A stretch of DNA of 38,637 nucleotides, taken from assembly GCA_024709105.1 (NCBI GenBank), contig JANJXJ010000095.1, positions 1-38,637 of the forward strand. The letters run 5' to 3'. Each line of letters opens with the position of its first letter. Within the stretch, counting starts at the first letter, position 1. The notes beneath the pieces were generated by a model. The model worked only from the letters and a program-made list of their open reading frames with translations. It was not told the origin of the DNA and did not search any database. The translations under genes and the position numbers were made by a program. The DNA is from Lentimicrobium sp. (lineage in GTDB: Bacteria; Bacteroidota; Bacteroidia; Bacteroidales; Lentimicrobiaceae). Shown in pieces: positions 25,849 to 33,207 of this stretch.

Positions 25849-27117
25849 ATGATTTTTCTTCAAATCGGAACAGGTATTAAGGAATGGCTTACGGGTCAGG
25901 GATTTTCGCATGGTTTTGCCAGTGGCTTTTCTGAGGTTACTGATTTTTTAATTGCACTGGCTTTTATAACAGCCATTTATTACATACTTAAAACGGTTGT
26001 GCTCGCGCTGGTAAGAAAACTTACCCGAAAATCAAGCACAACCTGGGACGATGCACTGTACCACAGTCGTTTCTTTCACAAAGTTTTATTACTTGTGCCC
26101 GGCGTTTTGCTAGGATTTGCAGCTCCGTTTACCTTAGATGAATTTCCCGGGGCACTTAACCGGGTACTTCAGTTTACTCAGATTTATCTGGTTTTTGTAA
26201 GTCTTTTGTCGGTAAATGCTTTTCTGAATGCCATTTATGAGATTTACCAGGGCTTTGAGGTGTCAAAATCAAAACCTATCAAAGGCTATCTGCAGGTTTT
26301 TAAGATTGTTTTGTTTGTTTTCGGAACAATCATAGCCATTTCAATGCTGTTGGGCAAATCTCCGGTGTATCTTCTCGGAGGTTTGGGCGCTTTTTCAGCC
26401 ATTTTACTTTTGATCTTTAAAGATCCAATTCTCGGGCTGGTGGGTGGAATTCAACTATCGGCCAACGATATGGTTCGACCCGGAGATTGGATTGTTCAGC
26501 AGAAATCGGGCGCCGACGGAGTTGTAACCGAAATTTCACTTACTACCGTTAAAGTTCAGAACTGGGATAAAACCATTACCACTGTACCTACCTATTCTTT
26601 GGTTTCTGAAAGCTTCACCAACTGGCGGGGCATGGAAGAGTCTGGCGGCAGACGCATCAAACGGTCAGTTTTTATTGATGTGAACAGTGTTAAATTCTGT
26701 TCGCAGGAAATGATTGACCGTTTCAGGAAAATTAATCTGGTTAGTGATTATGTTGAACAAAAAGAATCGGAACTGGCAGAATACAATAAGTCCAACAATG
26801 TTGACAATTCAGTTCTTGTTAATGGCCGTCGCCAAACCAACCTGGGTGTTTTCAGAGCCTACCTGATGGCATATCTGCGCAGCAATCCCAACATCCGGCA
26901 GGATATGACCTTTCTGGTTCGTCAACTTCAGCCGGGCGAAAGCGGAATACCCATGGAAATTTATGTATTCAGCAAGGTGCAGGAATGGGCCAGTTACGAA
27001 AATATTCAGTCTGATATCTTTGATCATGTACTTGCCGCAGTCCCTGAATTTGAACTTCAGGTTTTTCAGAATCCTTCGGGTGCCGATTTCAGGCGGCTTG
27101 GATTCCCGGTTTCCTGA
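25849..27117 (+). CDS. MscS-family mechanosensitive channel, YbdG-like
   Basis: The protein is 422 residues from ATG 25849 (an open frame extends to 25822, but the ATG one base after the upstream stop is the natural start). About five hydrophobic segments lead into the pore helix region LLGGLGAFSAILLLIFKD and the MscS beta domain (GDWIVQQKSGADGVVTEIS, then TTVPTYSLVSESFTNWRGM and SGGRRIKRS). The NWRGMEESGGRRIKRS stretch is characteristic of the YbdG/MscM subgroup, about 415 residues in E. coli. It likely opens on membrane tension to release osmolytes. Its last 29 bases overlap the 3' end of the opposing crtY gene. Confidence 0.88.
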   Translation: MIFLQIGTGIKEWLTGQGFSHGFASGFSEVTDFLIALAFITAIYYILKTVVLALVRKLTRKSSTTWDDALYHSRFFHKVLLLVPGVLLGFAAPFTLDEFPGALNRVLQFTQIYLVFVSLLSVNAFLNAIYEIYQGFEVSKSKPIKGYLQVFKIVLFVFGTIIAISMLLGKSPVYLLGGLGAFSAILLLIFKDPILGLVGGIQLSANDMVRPGDWIVQQKSGADGVVTEISLTTVKVQNWDKTITTVPTYSLVSESFTNWRGMEESGGRRIKRSVFIDVNSVKFCSQEMIDRFRKINLVSDYVEQKESELAEYNKSNNVDNSVLVNGRRQTNLGVFRAYLMAYLRSNPNIRQDMTFLVRQLQPGESGIPMEIYVFSKVQEWASYENIQSDIFDHVLAAVPEFELQVFQNPSGADFRRLGFPVS

Positions 27118-27802
27118 TTTTATTATCCCTGCTCCTCAGCCACTCATATATGGTGGTATTCATCAACAGCATAAACAGGCCGTAAACAGTGTCTTCTATG
27201 GGTATGGTGCCTAAGCGTATGCCCAGATTGCGAGTATCGTCATACCAAACCACCGGCTCGGCCGAAAACATGCCTGTAAGTGCACCGTTAACAATAAAAA
27301 ACGGGATCAGGGTAACAAAATACATTACATAAAATCTTCCCAGATAAGGCGCTTTGATTACGAAAAGGTGCAGGGTAAGAAATACAGCCACCAGCAGAAA
27401 GGTGATAAATGTATACCATCTGTCGGGGTTAAGCACTGCCACAACTAATAAAACCACGATCAGTGCGGCGGTGAATGGCCGGGCAAATTTACCCAGGTAA
27501 TCTTTTTTGATAAGGTACTCAAATGCATGGTATGTAAACAGGCAGGCATACGGTATGGCTATAAAGAAAAGCCATTCCTCAACCGGAAGATTTGAAATAT
27601 ACCAGCCCTGCAGGTGGTCGGGGTTAAATCCCCATACCCCGAGTTTGGTTTTTAAAATATCCCAGGGGATAAAAACCAGCATGGTTGCCAGCATTGCCGG
27701 GAAAAGATATTTCCAGTTGTTGTAAAACTTGAGTCGCTTGTCGAACCCGGCAATAAATGGTATGGAAATCGAAAGCAGATTAATCCAGAAATAATACGAC
27801 AC
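27089..27802 (-). CDS. crtY: Lycopene cyclase, fused CrtYc-CrtYd type
   Basis: The protein is 237 residues with about seven transmembrane segments and starts with GTG at 27802, three bases after the crtZ stop. It consists of two homologous cyclase halves. The first carries FIPWDILKTKLGVWGFNP (44-61) and LPVEEWLFF (71-79). The second carries NGALTG, VVWYDD and IPIEDTVYGL near 180-210. The paired Pro-x-E-E/D motifs are the proposed active sites. It cyclises both ends of lycopene to beta-carotene in the membrane. Actinobacteria split the two halves (crtYc, crtYd); the fusion is usual in Bacteroidota. It is last in the crt operon and overlaps the mechanosensitive channel gene tail to tail. Confidence 0.9.
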   Translation of the reverse strand: MSYYFWINLLSISIPFIAGFDKRLKFYNNWKYLFPAMLATMLVFIPWDILKTKLGVWGFNPDHLQGWYISNLPVEEWLFFIAIPYACLFTYHAFEYLIKKDYLGKFARPFTAALIVVLLVVAVLNPDRWYTFITFLLVAVFLTLHLFVIKAPYLGRFYVMYFVTLIPFFIVNGALTGMFSAEPVVWYDDTRNLGIRLGTIPIEDTVYGLFMLLMNTTIYEWLRSRDNKIRKPGIQAA

Positions 27803-27805
27803 AGC

Positions 27806-28282
27806 CTACCCTTTCTGTGCCTTTCGGGCACGGTTTTTCGTAAATTCCTCGATGTAATATTTCATAGGGGCTATCAAAAATCCGTAGTTGTAATGTGCAT
27901 GCGGATTGTGGTGTTCCAGATGTGCTTTTACTGTTGCCCTGAGATAACGGTTCGAGAAATTCCTGAGTATGGGTATGCGCTGATGTACATATACATCGTG
28001 GAACATAAAATAGGCAAATCCATAAAGGAAAATGCCGATTCCGAAACTCAGCATATAACTGTTGGGATTTACTACCCCAAAATAGATAAGCAGTATGCTT
28101 GGAATGGCAAAAATCACCGCAAAAACGTCGTTCCACTCAATTTTTCTACCATCGCGCACATGATGGTCTTTGTGAAGTACCCACAAAAATCCGTGCATTA
28201 CGTATTTATGGGTAAACCAGGCCATAAATTCCATGAAGAAAAAGGCCAGAATTACAAGCAAGATGTTGAATATTAATTCCAT
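27806..28282 (-). CDS. crtZ: Beta-carotene hydroxylase
   Basis: The protein is 158 residues, a di-iron membrane hydroxylase of the fatty acid hydroxylase superfamily. Its four His motifs are complete: H25-x4-H30, H37-x2-HH (HKDHH, 37-41), H95-x4-H100 (HDVYVH) and H121-x2-HH (HLEHH, 121-125). It hydroxylates the 3 and 3' positions of beta-ionone rings, giving zeaxanthin. It ends three bases before crtY. It is separated from idi by 77 bases holding a GGGGA/TCCCC hairpin, so a second mRNA species could begin or be processed there. Confidence 0.93.
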   Translation of the reverse strand: MELIFNILLVILAFFFMEFMAWFTHKYVMHGFLWVLHKDHHVRDGRKIEWNDVFAVIFAIPSILLIYFGVVNPNSYMLSFGIGIFLYGFAYFMFHDVYVHQRIPILRNFSNRYLRATVKAHLEHHNPHAHYNYGFLIAPMKYYIEEFTKNRARKAQKG

Positions 28283-28330
28283 GGTTGGTTTGTTTTAATT
28301 TTGTTGGTTAGATTTTTAAACACTTTTAAG

Positions 28331-28348
28331 GGGGATTTTTCCTTCCCC
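28331..28348 (-). promoter_or_regulatory. Hairpin in the idi-crtZ gap
   Basis: A 5-bp GC stem (GGGGA 28331-28335 / TCCCC 28344-28348) with an 8-base loop, in the only sizeable gap of the operon. On the minus strand it lacks a T run, so it is more likely an mRNA processing or stability element than a terminator. Confidence 0.25.
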
Positions 28349-28359
28349 GCAGGAGGCTT

Positions 28360-28893
28360 TTAACTTTTTTTAAGTTCCCTGTTCAGGTAATACTCTGCAA
28401 CTCTTTCAAATGCAATCTGAAACCAAACAGTAAACAGTTCCGGATTCTCAGCCATTTCAACGGAAATGTCGTCAAGCGTGGCGAAGCGATAGGATTCTAC
28501 TTCTTCGGGGTTAATCACAGGCAGTGTATCGCTGAATCCGACAAATACATGATCTACTTCGTGCTCGGTGAGGTTATTGTCGAAAGGTGCTATGTAGGTG
28601 AAATGAAATATTTTGGTCAGGGTACAATCAAAACCCATTTCTTCCTGAAGTCTCCGGTGTGCTGCGGCTTCGGTTTCTTCTCCCGGCCTGGGGTGACTGC
28701 AGCAGGTATTTGTCCATAAACCCGGTGAGTGGTATTTGCCCAATGCCCTTTGCTGAAGCATAAGTTCGCCTTTACTGTTGAATACAAATACCGAAAATGC
28801 CCGGTGCAGCAATGCTTCGCGGTGTGCCTGAATTTTTTCCATTACTCCGGTTTCCCGGTCATCTTGGTCAACTAAGATTACTAGTTCTTCCAT
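28360..28893 (-). CDS. idi: Isopentenyl-diphosphate delta-isomerase, type I
   Basis: The protein is 177 residues of the Nudix-fold type I enzyme, close to the 182 of E. coli Idi. Visible catalytic elements: LLHRAFSVFVF (28-38) with a metal His, the active Cys region LWTNTCCSHPRPGEE (59-73; C65 aligns with E. coli C67), the Nudix-like AAAHRRLQEEMGF (76-88) and NLTEHEVDHVF (107-117) with the catalytic Glu. It interconverts IPP and DMAPP and so supplies the allylic primer for GGPP, the carotenoid precursor. It follows the secreted unknown gene by two bases in the crt operon, so translational coupling is likely. Confidence 0.95.
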   Translation of the reverse strand: MEELVILVDQDDRETGVMEKIQAHREALLHRAFSVFVFNSKGELMLQQRALGKYHSPGLWTNTCCSHPRPGEETEAAAHRRLQEEMGFDCTLTKIFHFTYIAPFDNNLTEHEVDHVFVGFSDTLPVINPEEVESYRFATLDDISVEMAENPELFTVWFQIAFERVAEYYLNRELKKS

Positions 28894-28895
28894 AG

Positions 28896-29414
28896 TTAGT
28901 TGGAGAGTGTTTTTAATCCGGCTTTTTCATTGGCAGTAAGTTGTTCGGAGTCAAGCATAAATGCTGCAATGCGTTTGGCAGTTTGCTCGTTTCCTTTTAT
29001 GTTTCTGAATGCCGGCAAGTGAGTGAGAATAAATTTTTTGTCTTCGTTCAGGTGGGTGTTGTATCCCAGAAATGCAGGTGCCTTGCTCTGTGTTGCAAAT
29101 CTCAGAAATCTGATTTCCAGATTGTAAGGTGAGTTTTGTGCTGCATTGTCAAGCAATTGTTTTCCCTTGCGGAAATTAGCAATTTTTCGTGCAGGATTGG
29201 AAACACAGGCAGGCGAAGCAGCTGTTGAGGCTCCATAATATGCGTTTAGCAGTGGATCTTTAGGCGGTTGCTCATCAAACAAATTGCTTAATTTGAGCGA
29301 ATTGCACTGGTCTTTGTCCATGCTGAAATACATTTCGCGGGCTGTATTCAGGTCAACCTGTGCCTGAGCGACAAAAGTTCCGAGTAAAAGAAAAATTATT
29401 ATTTTTATTCTCAT
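28896..29414 (-). CDS. Secreted protein of unknown function in the carotenoid operon
   Basis: The protein is 172 residues with a signal peptide, MRIKIIIFLLLGTFVAQA, and likely cleavage before Q19. The mature protein is helical in character (RKGKQLLDNAAQNSPYNLEIRFLRFATQ) and has two cysteines, C37 and C70, that could form a disulfide in the periplasm. Helix pairs around 80-115 are loosely TPR-like, but no family was recognised. It sits between crtB (3-base gap) and idi (2-base gap), so it is almost certainly co-translated with the carotenoid enzymes. That placement suggests a role in handling, sensing or delivering the pigment at the envelope; this is inference from position only. Confidence 0.8.
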   Translation of the reverse strand: MRIKIIIFLLLGTFVAQAQVDLNTAREMYFSMDKDQCNSLKLSNLFDEQPPKDPLLNAYYGASTAASPACVSNPARKIANFRKGKQLLDNAAQNSPYNLEIRFLRFATQSKAPAFLGYNTHLNEDKKFILTHLPAFRNIKGNEQTAKRIAAFMLDSEQLTANEKAGLKTLSN

Positions 29415-29417
29415 GGG

Positions 29418-30254
29418 TTAAAGCAGGTTGAGCTGATGTTTTAAGTAGGATGTAAACAGCAGTTTGTATTTGGTGCGATTGGGAATACGTATTCTTTCCT
29501 GCATAATCTGCGAAGAACGGGTACTTCTGATTTTCAGGAAAAGTTTATGGAAATAAACATAAGCCATGTATACACCAAATCTTGCACCTTTGGGGAGATT
29601 TCTAATGCCTTCGAGGCCATTGGCAAAATCAATAGCTATATCGTCTTCAATTTTTTGCTTGGTCTCTTCATTGAATTTACTCAGGTCAACACCAGGGAAA
29701 TAAGACCTCCCGAGATCTTTGTAATCGGCTTTCAGGTCGCGCAGGAAGTTTATTTTCTGGAAAGCACTGCCCAGGCGCATGGCCGGATATTTTAGTTCCT
29801 GATATTTTTTGTCATCACCTTCGCAAAAAACTCTCAGGCACATCAGTCCAACTACTTCGGCCGAGCCCAGTATGTATTCCTCAAAGGCAGGCTGGTCGTA
29901 GGTGATGTCGCGAAGGTCCATCTCCATGCTGTTCAGGAATTTATCTATCAGTTCCCACTCAATATTGTATTTATTCACCGCCCATTGAAAATTATTGAGG
30001 ATTGGGTTTAGGCTGATTCCTTCATCAATGGCTAAGCGGGTGTCGTTGCGGAAACGTTGCAGCAGTTTGGCTTTGTCAAACCCATGAAATGAATCTACGA
30101 TTTCATCAGCAAACCTTACAAAACCATAGATTGCATAAATGGGGTCATGGTATTTGCGACTGAAAAAACGTATTCCCAGTGAGAATGAAGTAGAGTAAGT
30201 GACTGTGGCCAGTTTACTCGATTTCTTCGATATCATGTCAAATAAGTCTTTCAT
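29418..30254 (-). CDS. crtB: Phytoene synthase (squalene/phytoene synthase family)
   Basis: The protein is 278 residues. The first Asp-rich motif is DEIVD (50-54) and the second is NFLRDLKADYKDLGRSYFP (169-187) with N169, R172, D173, D177 and G182-R183, all in place for Mg-diphosphate binding. STSFSLGIRFF (21-31) is the usual N-terminal signature. It condenses two GGPP to phytoene, the first committed step. It starts eight bases after crtI. A C30 dehydrosqualene synthase (CrtM) is the alternative, but the C40 enzymes downstream (CrtZ, CrtYcd) favour CrtB. Confidence 0.93.
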   Translation of the reverse strand: MKDLFDMISKKSSKLATVTYSTSFSLGIRFFSRKYHDPIYAIYGFVRFADEIVDSFHGFDKAKLLQRFRNDTRLAIDEGISLNPILNNFQWAVNKYNIEWELIDKFLNSMEMDLRDITYDQPAFEEYILGSAEVVGLMCLRVFCEGDDKKYQELKYPAMRLGSAFQKINFLRDLKADYKDLGRSYFPGVDLSKFNEETKQKIEDDIAIDFANGLEGIRNLPKGARFGVYMAYVYFHKLFLKIRSTRSSQIMQERIRIPNRTKYKLLFTSYLKHQLNLL

Positions 30255-30262
30255 AGTGCCGG

Positions 30263-31735
30263 TTAGTTTAGTTTAATGATTTCGCGGGCAGCAATTTGTC
30301 CCGAGATAATAGCCGGAGGTACTCCCGGGCCGGGAACGGTAAGCTGTCCTGCATATAACAAATTTTTAACCTTTGGGTTTCGCATTTTGGGTTTGAGAAA
30401 CGCAGTTTGCATCAGCGTATTGGCCAGGCCATAAGCATTTCCCTTGTATGCATTGTAGTCTTTTTCAAAATCGGCATGGGCATAGCTGCGTTCAAAAACC
30501 AGATGTTCTCGCAGCTGCTGTCCGGTATAACGTTCCATACGCGCAATGGCCATGTCAAGATATTTCTTTCTCGTTTCAGCAGTGTCTTCCAATCCGGGAG
30601 CAACCGGAATAAGAACCATTACATTTTCATGGCCTTCGGGCGCAACGGTGGAGTCGGTGCGTGAAGTACAACTCAGATAAACCGAGGGTTTTTCAGGCCA
30701 GTGAGGATTTTTGTAAATAGAATCGGCATGGCCTGCAAAATCTTCGTCGAACAACAAGGTGTGATGGTCGAGTTTGGGAATTCTGGTGTTGAATCCCAGG
30801 TAAAATATCAGGCTCGAAGGCGACAATACTCTTGAATTCCAGTACTTTTCATCGTAATTCCGGTAAGCTTCAGGCAAAAGATGCTGTTCCACATGATGAT
30901 AATCAGCCGAAGCAATTACATAATCGGCTTCGTATTCAATTCCGCCTGCAGTTACTGATTTTAGCTTGTTCCCTGCAATGTTCAGGGCTGTTACCGGTGA
31001 GTCATAAATAAATTCTGCACCTTTTTCCTTTGCCAGACTTTCCATAGCTTCAACTACCGAATACATACCCTTCTCGGGATACCACGTGCCCTGAACCATA
31101 TCGCTGTAATTCATCAGGCTGTAGAGCGCAGGCGTTGTTTTGGCTGTTCCGCCCAGAAAAAGCACCGGAAATTCCAGCATTCGGTTGATTTTTTCGCTCT
31201 TGAAGAACTTGCGGGTGTAAGCCCCGAAAGAACTGAGCATATTCAGCCTGATTCCGGCTGCAAATATTTTCCAGTGGAGGTATTCTGTTATCGAATGGCT
31301 GGGCTTCTGAACAAACTCACCTATCCCGATACGGTACTTGTATTCAGATTCTGTCAGAAACCTTTTGAGCCCGGTTGAACTACCAGGTTCTATTTGTTCA
31401 TAAAGTTTGTATATATCGTCGAGTTCTGAAGGAAGTACCACCTCATCTCCTGGACCAAAGTAAATTTTGTAGGATGGGTTGATTCGGTGAAGTCTGTAAT
31501 AGTCCGAAACCTTTTTGCCAAATGAAGCGAAGTAATTCTCAAAAATATCGGGCATCCAGTACCAGCTGGGCCCCATGTCGAAAGTAAACCCCTCTGATGT
31601 AAATTTCCTGGCCCTTCCTCCCGGAATTGAATTTTTTTCAAGCACCTTAACGGTATACCCGGCATCAGCAAGGGTAGCTGCTGCTGCAAGTCCGGAAAAT
31701 CCTGCTCCTATAACAATAATACTTTTTGAAGACAT
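30263..31735 (-). CDS. crtI: Phytoene desaturase (CrtI type)
   Basis: The protein is 490 residues, the normal length. The N-terminal Rossmann motif IGAGFSGLAAAATLADAG (9-26) and VLEKNSIPGGRAR (31-43) bind FAD. The C-terminal signature NLLYAGQLTVPGPGVPPAIISG is typical of the CrtI/CrtN group. It inserts four double bonds into phytoene to give all-trans lycopene, working at the membrane. It is the first gene of the operon. A 37-bp palindrome lies about 65-100 bases upstream of its ATG and probably binds its regulator. Isorenieratene- or CrtN-type alternatives are less likely in this gene set. Confidence 0.93.
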   Translation of the reverse strand: MSSKSIIVIGAGFSGLAAAATLADAGYTVKVLEKNSIPGGRARKFTSEGFTFDMGPSWYWMPDIFENYFASFGKKVSDYYRLHRINPSYKIYFGPGDEVVLPSELDDIYKLYEQIEPGSSTGLKRFLTESEYKYRIGIGEFVQKPSHSITEYLHWKIFAAGIRLNMLSSFGAYTRKFFKSEKINRMLEFPVLFLGGTAKTTPALYSLMNYSDMVQGTWYPEKGMYSVVEAMESLAKEKGAEFIYDSPVTALNIAGNKLKSVTAGGIEYEADYVIASADYHHVEQHLLPEAYRNYDEKYWNSRVLSPSSLIFYLGFNTRIPKLDHHTLLFDEDFAGHADSIYKNPHWPEKPSVYLSCTSRTDSTVAPEGHENVMVLIPVAPGLEDTAETRKKYLDMAIARMERYTGQQLREHLVFERSYAHADFEKDYNAYKGNAYGLANTLMQTAFLKPKMRNPKVKNLLYAGQLTVPGPGVPPAIISGQIAAREIIKLN

Positions 31736-31799
31736 AGTCTGTTTTGTTCAGTTTTAGCGTGCTTCTTAGTGCACAACTTTAATAACAAGAGTGGTGCAG

Positions 31800-31836
31800 T
31801 TTTGTTTAATTAATGCTTGGCATAAATTAAACAAAA
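31800..31836. promoter_or_regulatory. 37-bp palindrome upstream of crtI, candidate operator
   Basis: Left arm TTTTGTTTAATTAATGC (31800-31816), spacer TTG, right arm 31820-31836; the arms are complementary at 16 of 17 positions. The right-arm half-site AAACAAA (31829-31835) is repeated at 31840-31846, exactly 11 bp or one helical turn further out. The palindrome begins 18 bases upstream of the weak crtI -7 box, so a bound protein would cover the -33 region. Confidence 0.6.
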
Positions 31837-32041
31837 TGTAAACAAACAATTTTTAGGTTGATTGCTGATAATTTTCTAGGCAGGATTTTTCCTGGAGATA
31901 AATGATAATATATTAATTATCAACTTGTTTGCCAGTGTTTCTTCTGATTTTGTGCTGATATCCTGGAAAAAAAATCAAAAAAAGTGATTGTTAAAGAATT
32001 CATAAAGTTTGGTTAAAATAAGAATAGAATCAGTTAATTCT

Positions 32042-32049
32042 TAGCTTTG
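32042..32049 (+). promoter_or_regulatory. Bacteroidetes -7 box for the RND efflux operon
   Basis: TAGCTTTG (TAnnTTTG), identical to the box at 256. The predicted start of transcription is near 32056, which lies inside the longest frame opening at 32047 and so supports ATG 32125 as the real start. Confidence 0.5.
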
Positions 32050-32124
32050 CAATTATGTTGTTCAGGTCTTCTGCCGGGCTGTTCTGTCCGGCTTTCTCCT
32101 TTACCGGAATTAGTAAAAAAATAT

Positions 32125-33198
32125 ATGAACAGAATTTTAAAACGGATTATTTCCGTGGTTTTGATTGTCGCAGTATTGTTGCTGCTGATTGGGAAAAAAG
32201 CCGGATGGTTTGATGAGAAAAAAGAAACAGCTTCAGCCGGACAAGGTCCTGGAGCAGAGGTATTGCCGGTAAGTGCGGTTGTTCTTAAGCCAGGTGGCTT
32301 GTCAGACATAATTATAAGTACGGGTACGGTGCTTGCCGATGAGCAGGTTGAATTAAGTCCTGAAGTTGCCGGCAGGATTACCTCTCTGGGATTTAAGGAA
32401 GGAAGTCGTGTGAAAAAAGGCGATTTATTGCTTACCATTAATGATGCTGAGTTACTGGCACTGCAGCGCAAAAACAATTATGCACTTAAGCTTGCCGAAG
32501 AGCGTGAAGCCCGGCAGCGCTCCCTCCTTGCCAAAGAAGCTATAAGTCAGGAAGTTTATGACCGCGCTCTTACCGAACTTAATACTGTGCAGGCCGAAGC
32601 TGCGTTGATTGAAGCACAGCTTTCAAAAACAAAACTGATTGCACCTTTTGAAGGCATTATCGGCTTGCGTTATGTGAGTGAAGGGGCATATGTAGTTCCC
32701 GGACAAAAAATTGCCGGATTGGCAAAGACCTCGCCAGTGAAAATCGAATTTACTGTTCCTGAACGTTTTGCTGCTTCAGTAAAACCAGGCGAAAAGGTGC
32801 AGTTTACAGTGGAAAGCATTAACCAGTCCCTGTTTGCTGAAGTGTATGCCATCGAACCCCGCATTGACCCTGTAACCAGGGCTTTAACCGTAAGAGCTCT
32901 ATACCCTAACAAGAGCGGAGAACTCAATCCCGGAACTTTTGCAAGGGTTGAATTTAAGCTCAATCACATGGAAAATGCATTGACTGTCCCTGCTCAGGCT
33001 GTGGTTCCTGAACTGGGCGGTTTTAAAGTTTTTGTTTACAACAGCGGAAAAGCTGAAGCAAGAAATATAACCATTGGTATCCGAAGCAGCGATGCAGTGC
33101 AGGTAACTTCGGGACTGAATGCCGGTGATACTTTAATTACAACCGGTATTTTGCAGATGCGCAGCGGATTGCCGGTGAGTATTGACAAGCTAAACTGA
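32125..33198 (+). CDS. RND efflux periplasmic adaptor (membrane fusion protein, HlyD/AcrA family)
   Basis: The protein is 357 residues from ATG 32125. One N-terminal membrane anchor (residues 7-23, RIISVVLIVAVLLLLIG) is followed by the standard order: a lipoyl half-motif VAGRITSLGFKEGSRVKKGDLL (about 82-103), an alpha-helical hairpin (about 105-170, KLAEEREARQRSLLAKEAI), the second lipoyl half KLIAPFEGIIG, a beta-barrel (VKIEFTVPERFAASVKPGE) and a membrane-proximal domain ending in ILQMRSGLPVSI. It bridges the inner-membrane pump and the outer-membrane channel. It is the first gene of a three-gene operon, with nine bases to the pump gene. Confidence 0.93.
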   Translation: MNRILKRIISVVLIVAVLLLLIGKKAGWFDEKKETASAGQGPGAEVLPVSAVVLKPGGLSDIIISTGTVLADEQVELSPEVAGRITSLGFKEGSRVKKGDLLLTINDAELLALQRKNNYALKLAEEREARQRSLLAKEAISQEVYDRALTELNTVQAEAALIEAQLSKTKLIAPFEGIIGLRYVSEGAYVVPGQKIAGLAKTSPVKIEFTVPERFAASVKPGEKVQFTVESINQSLFAEVYAIEPRIDPVTRALTVRALYPNKSGELNPGTFARVEFKLNHMENALTVPAQAVVPELGGFKVFVYNSGKAEARNITIGIRSSDAVQVTSGLNAGDTLITTGILQMRSGLPVSIDKLN

Positions 33199-33207
33199 TT
33201 TTACTCC

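Larger units (their letters stand above)
31736..32124. other. Divergent regulatory region between crtI and the RND operon
   Basis: A 389-base AT-rich stretch without a gene. It contains the palindrome at 31800-31836, a second AAACAAA half-site at 31840-31846, a small hairpin (CAGGA 31881-31885 / TCCTG 31890-31894) and the -7 box of the efflux operon at 32042-32049. A weak minus-strand -7 box for crtI, TAAAGTTG, lies at 31774-31781 (one mismatch to TAnnTTTG). Confidence 0.6.
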
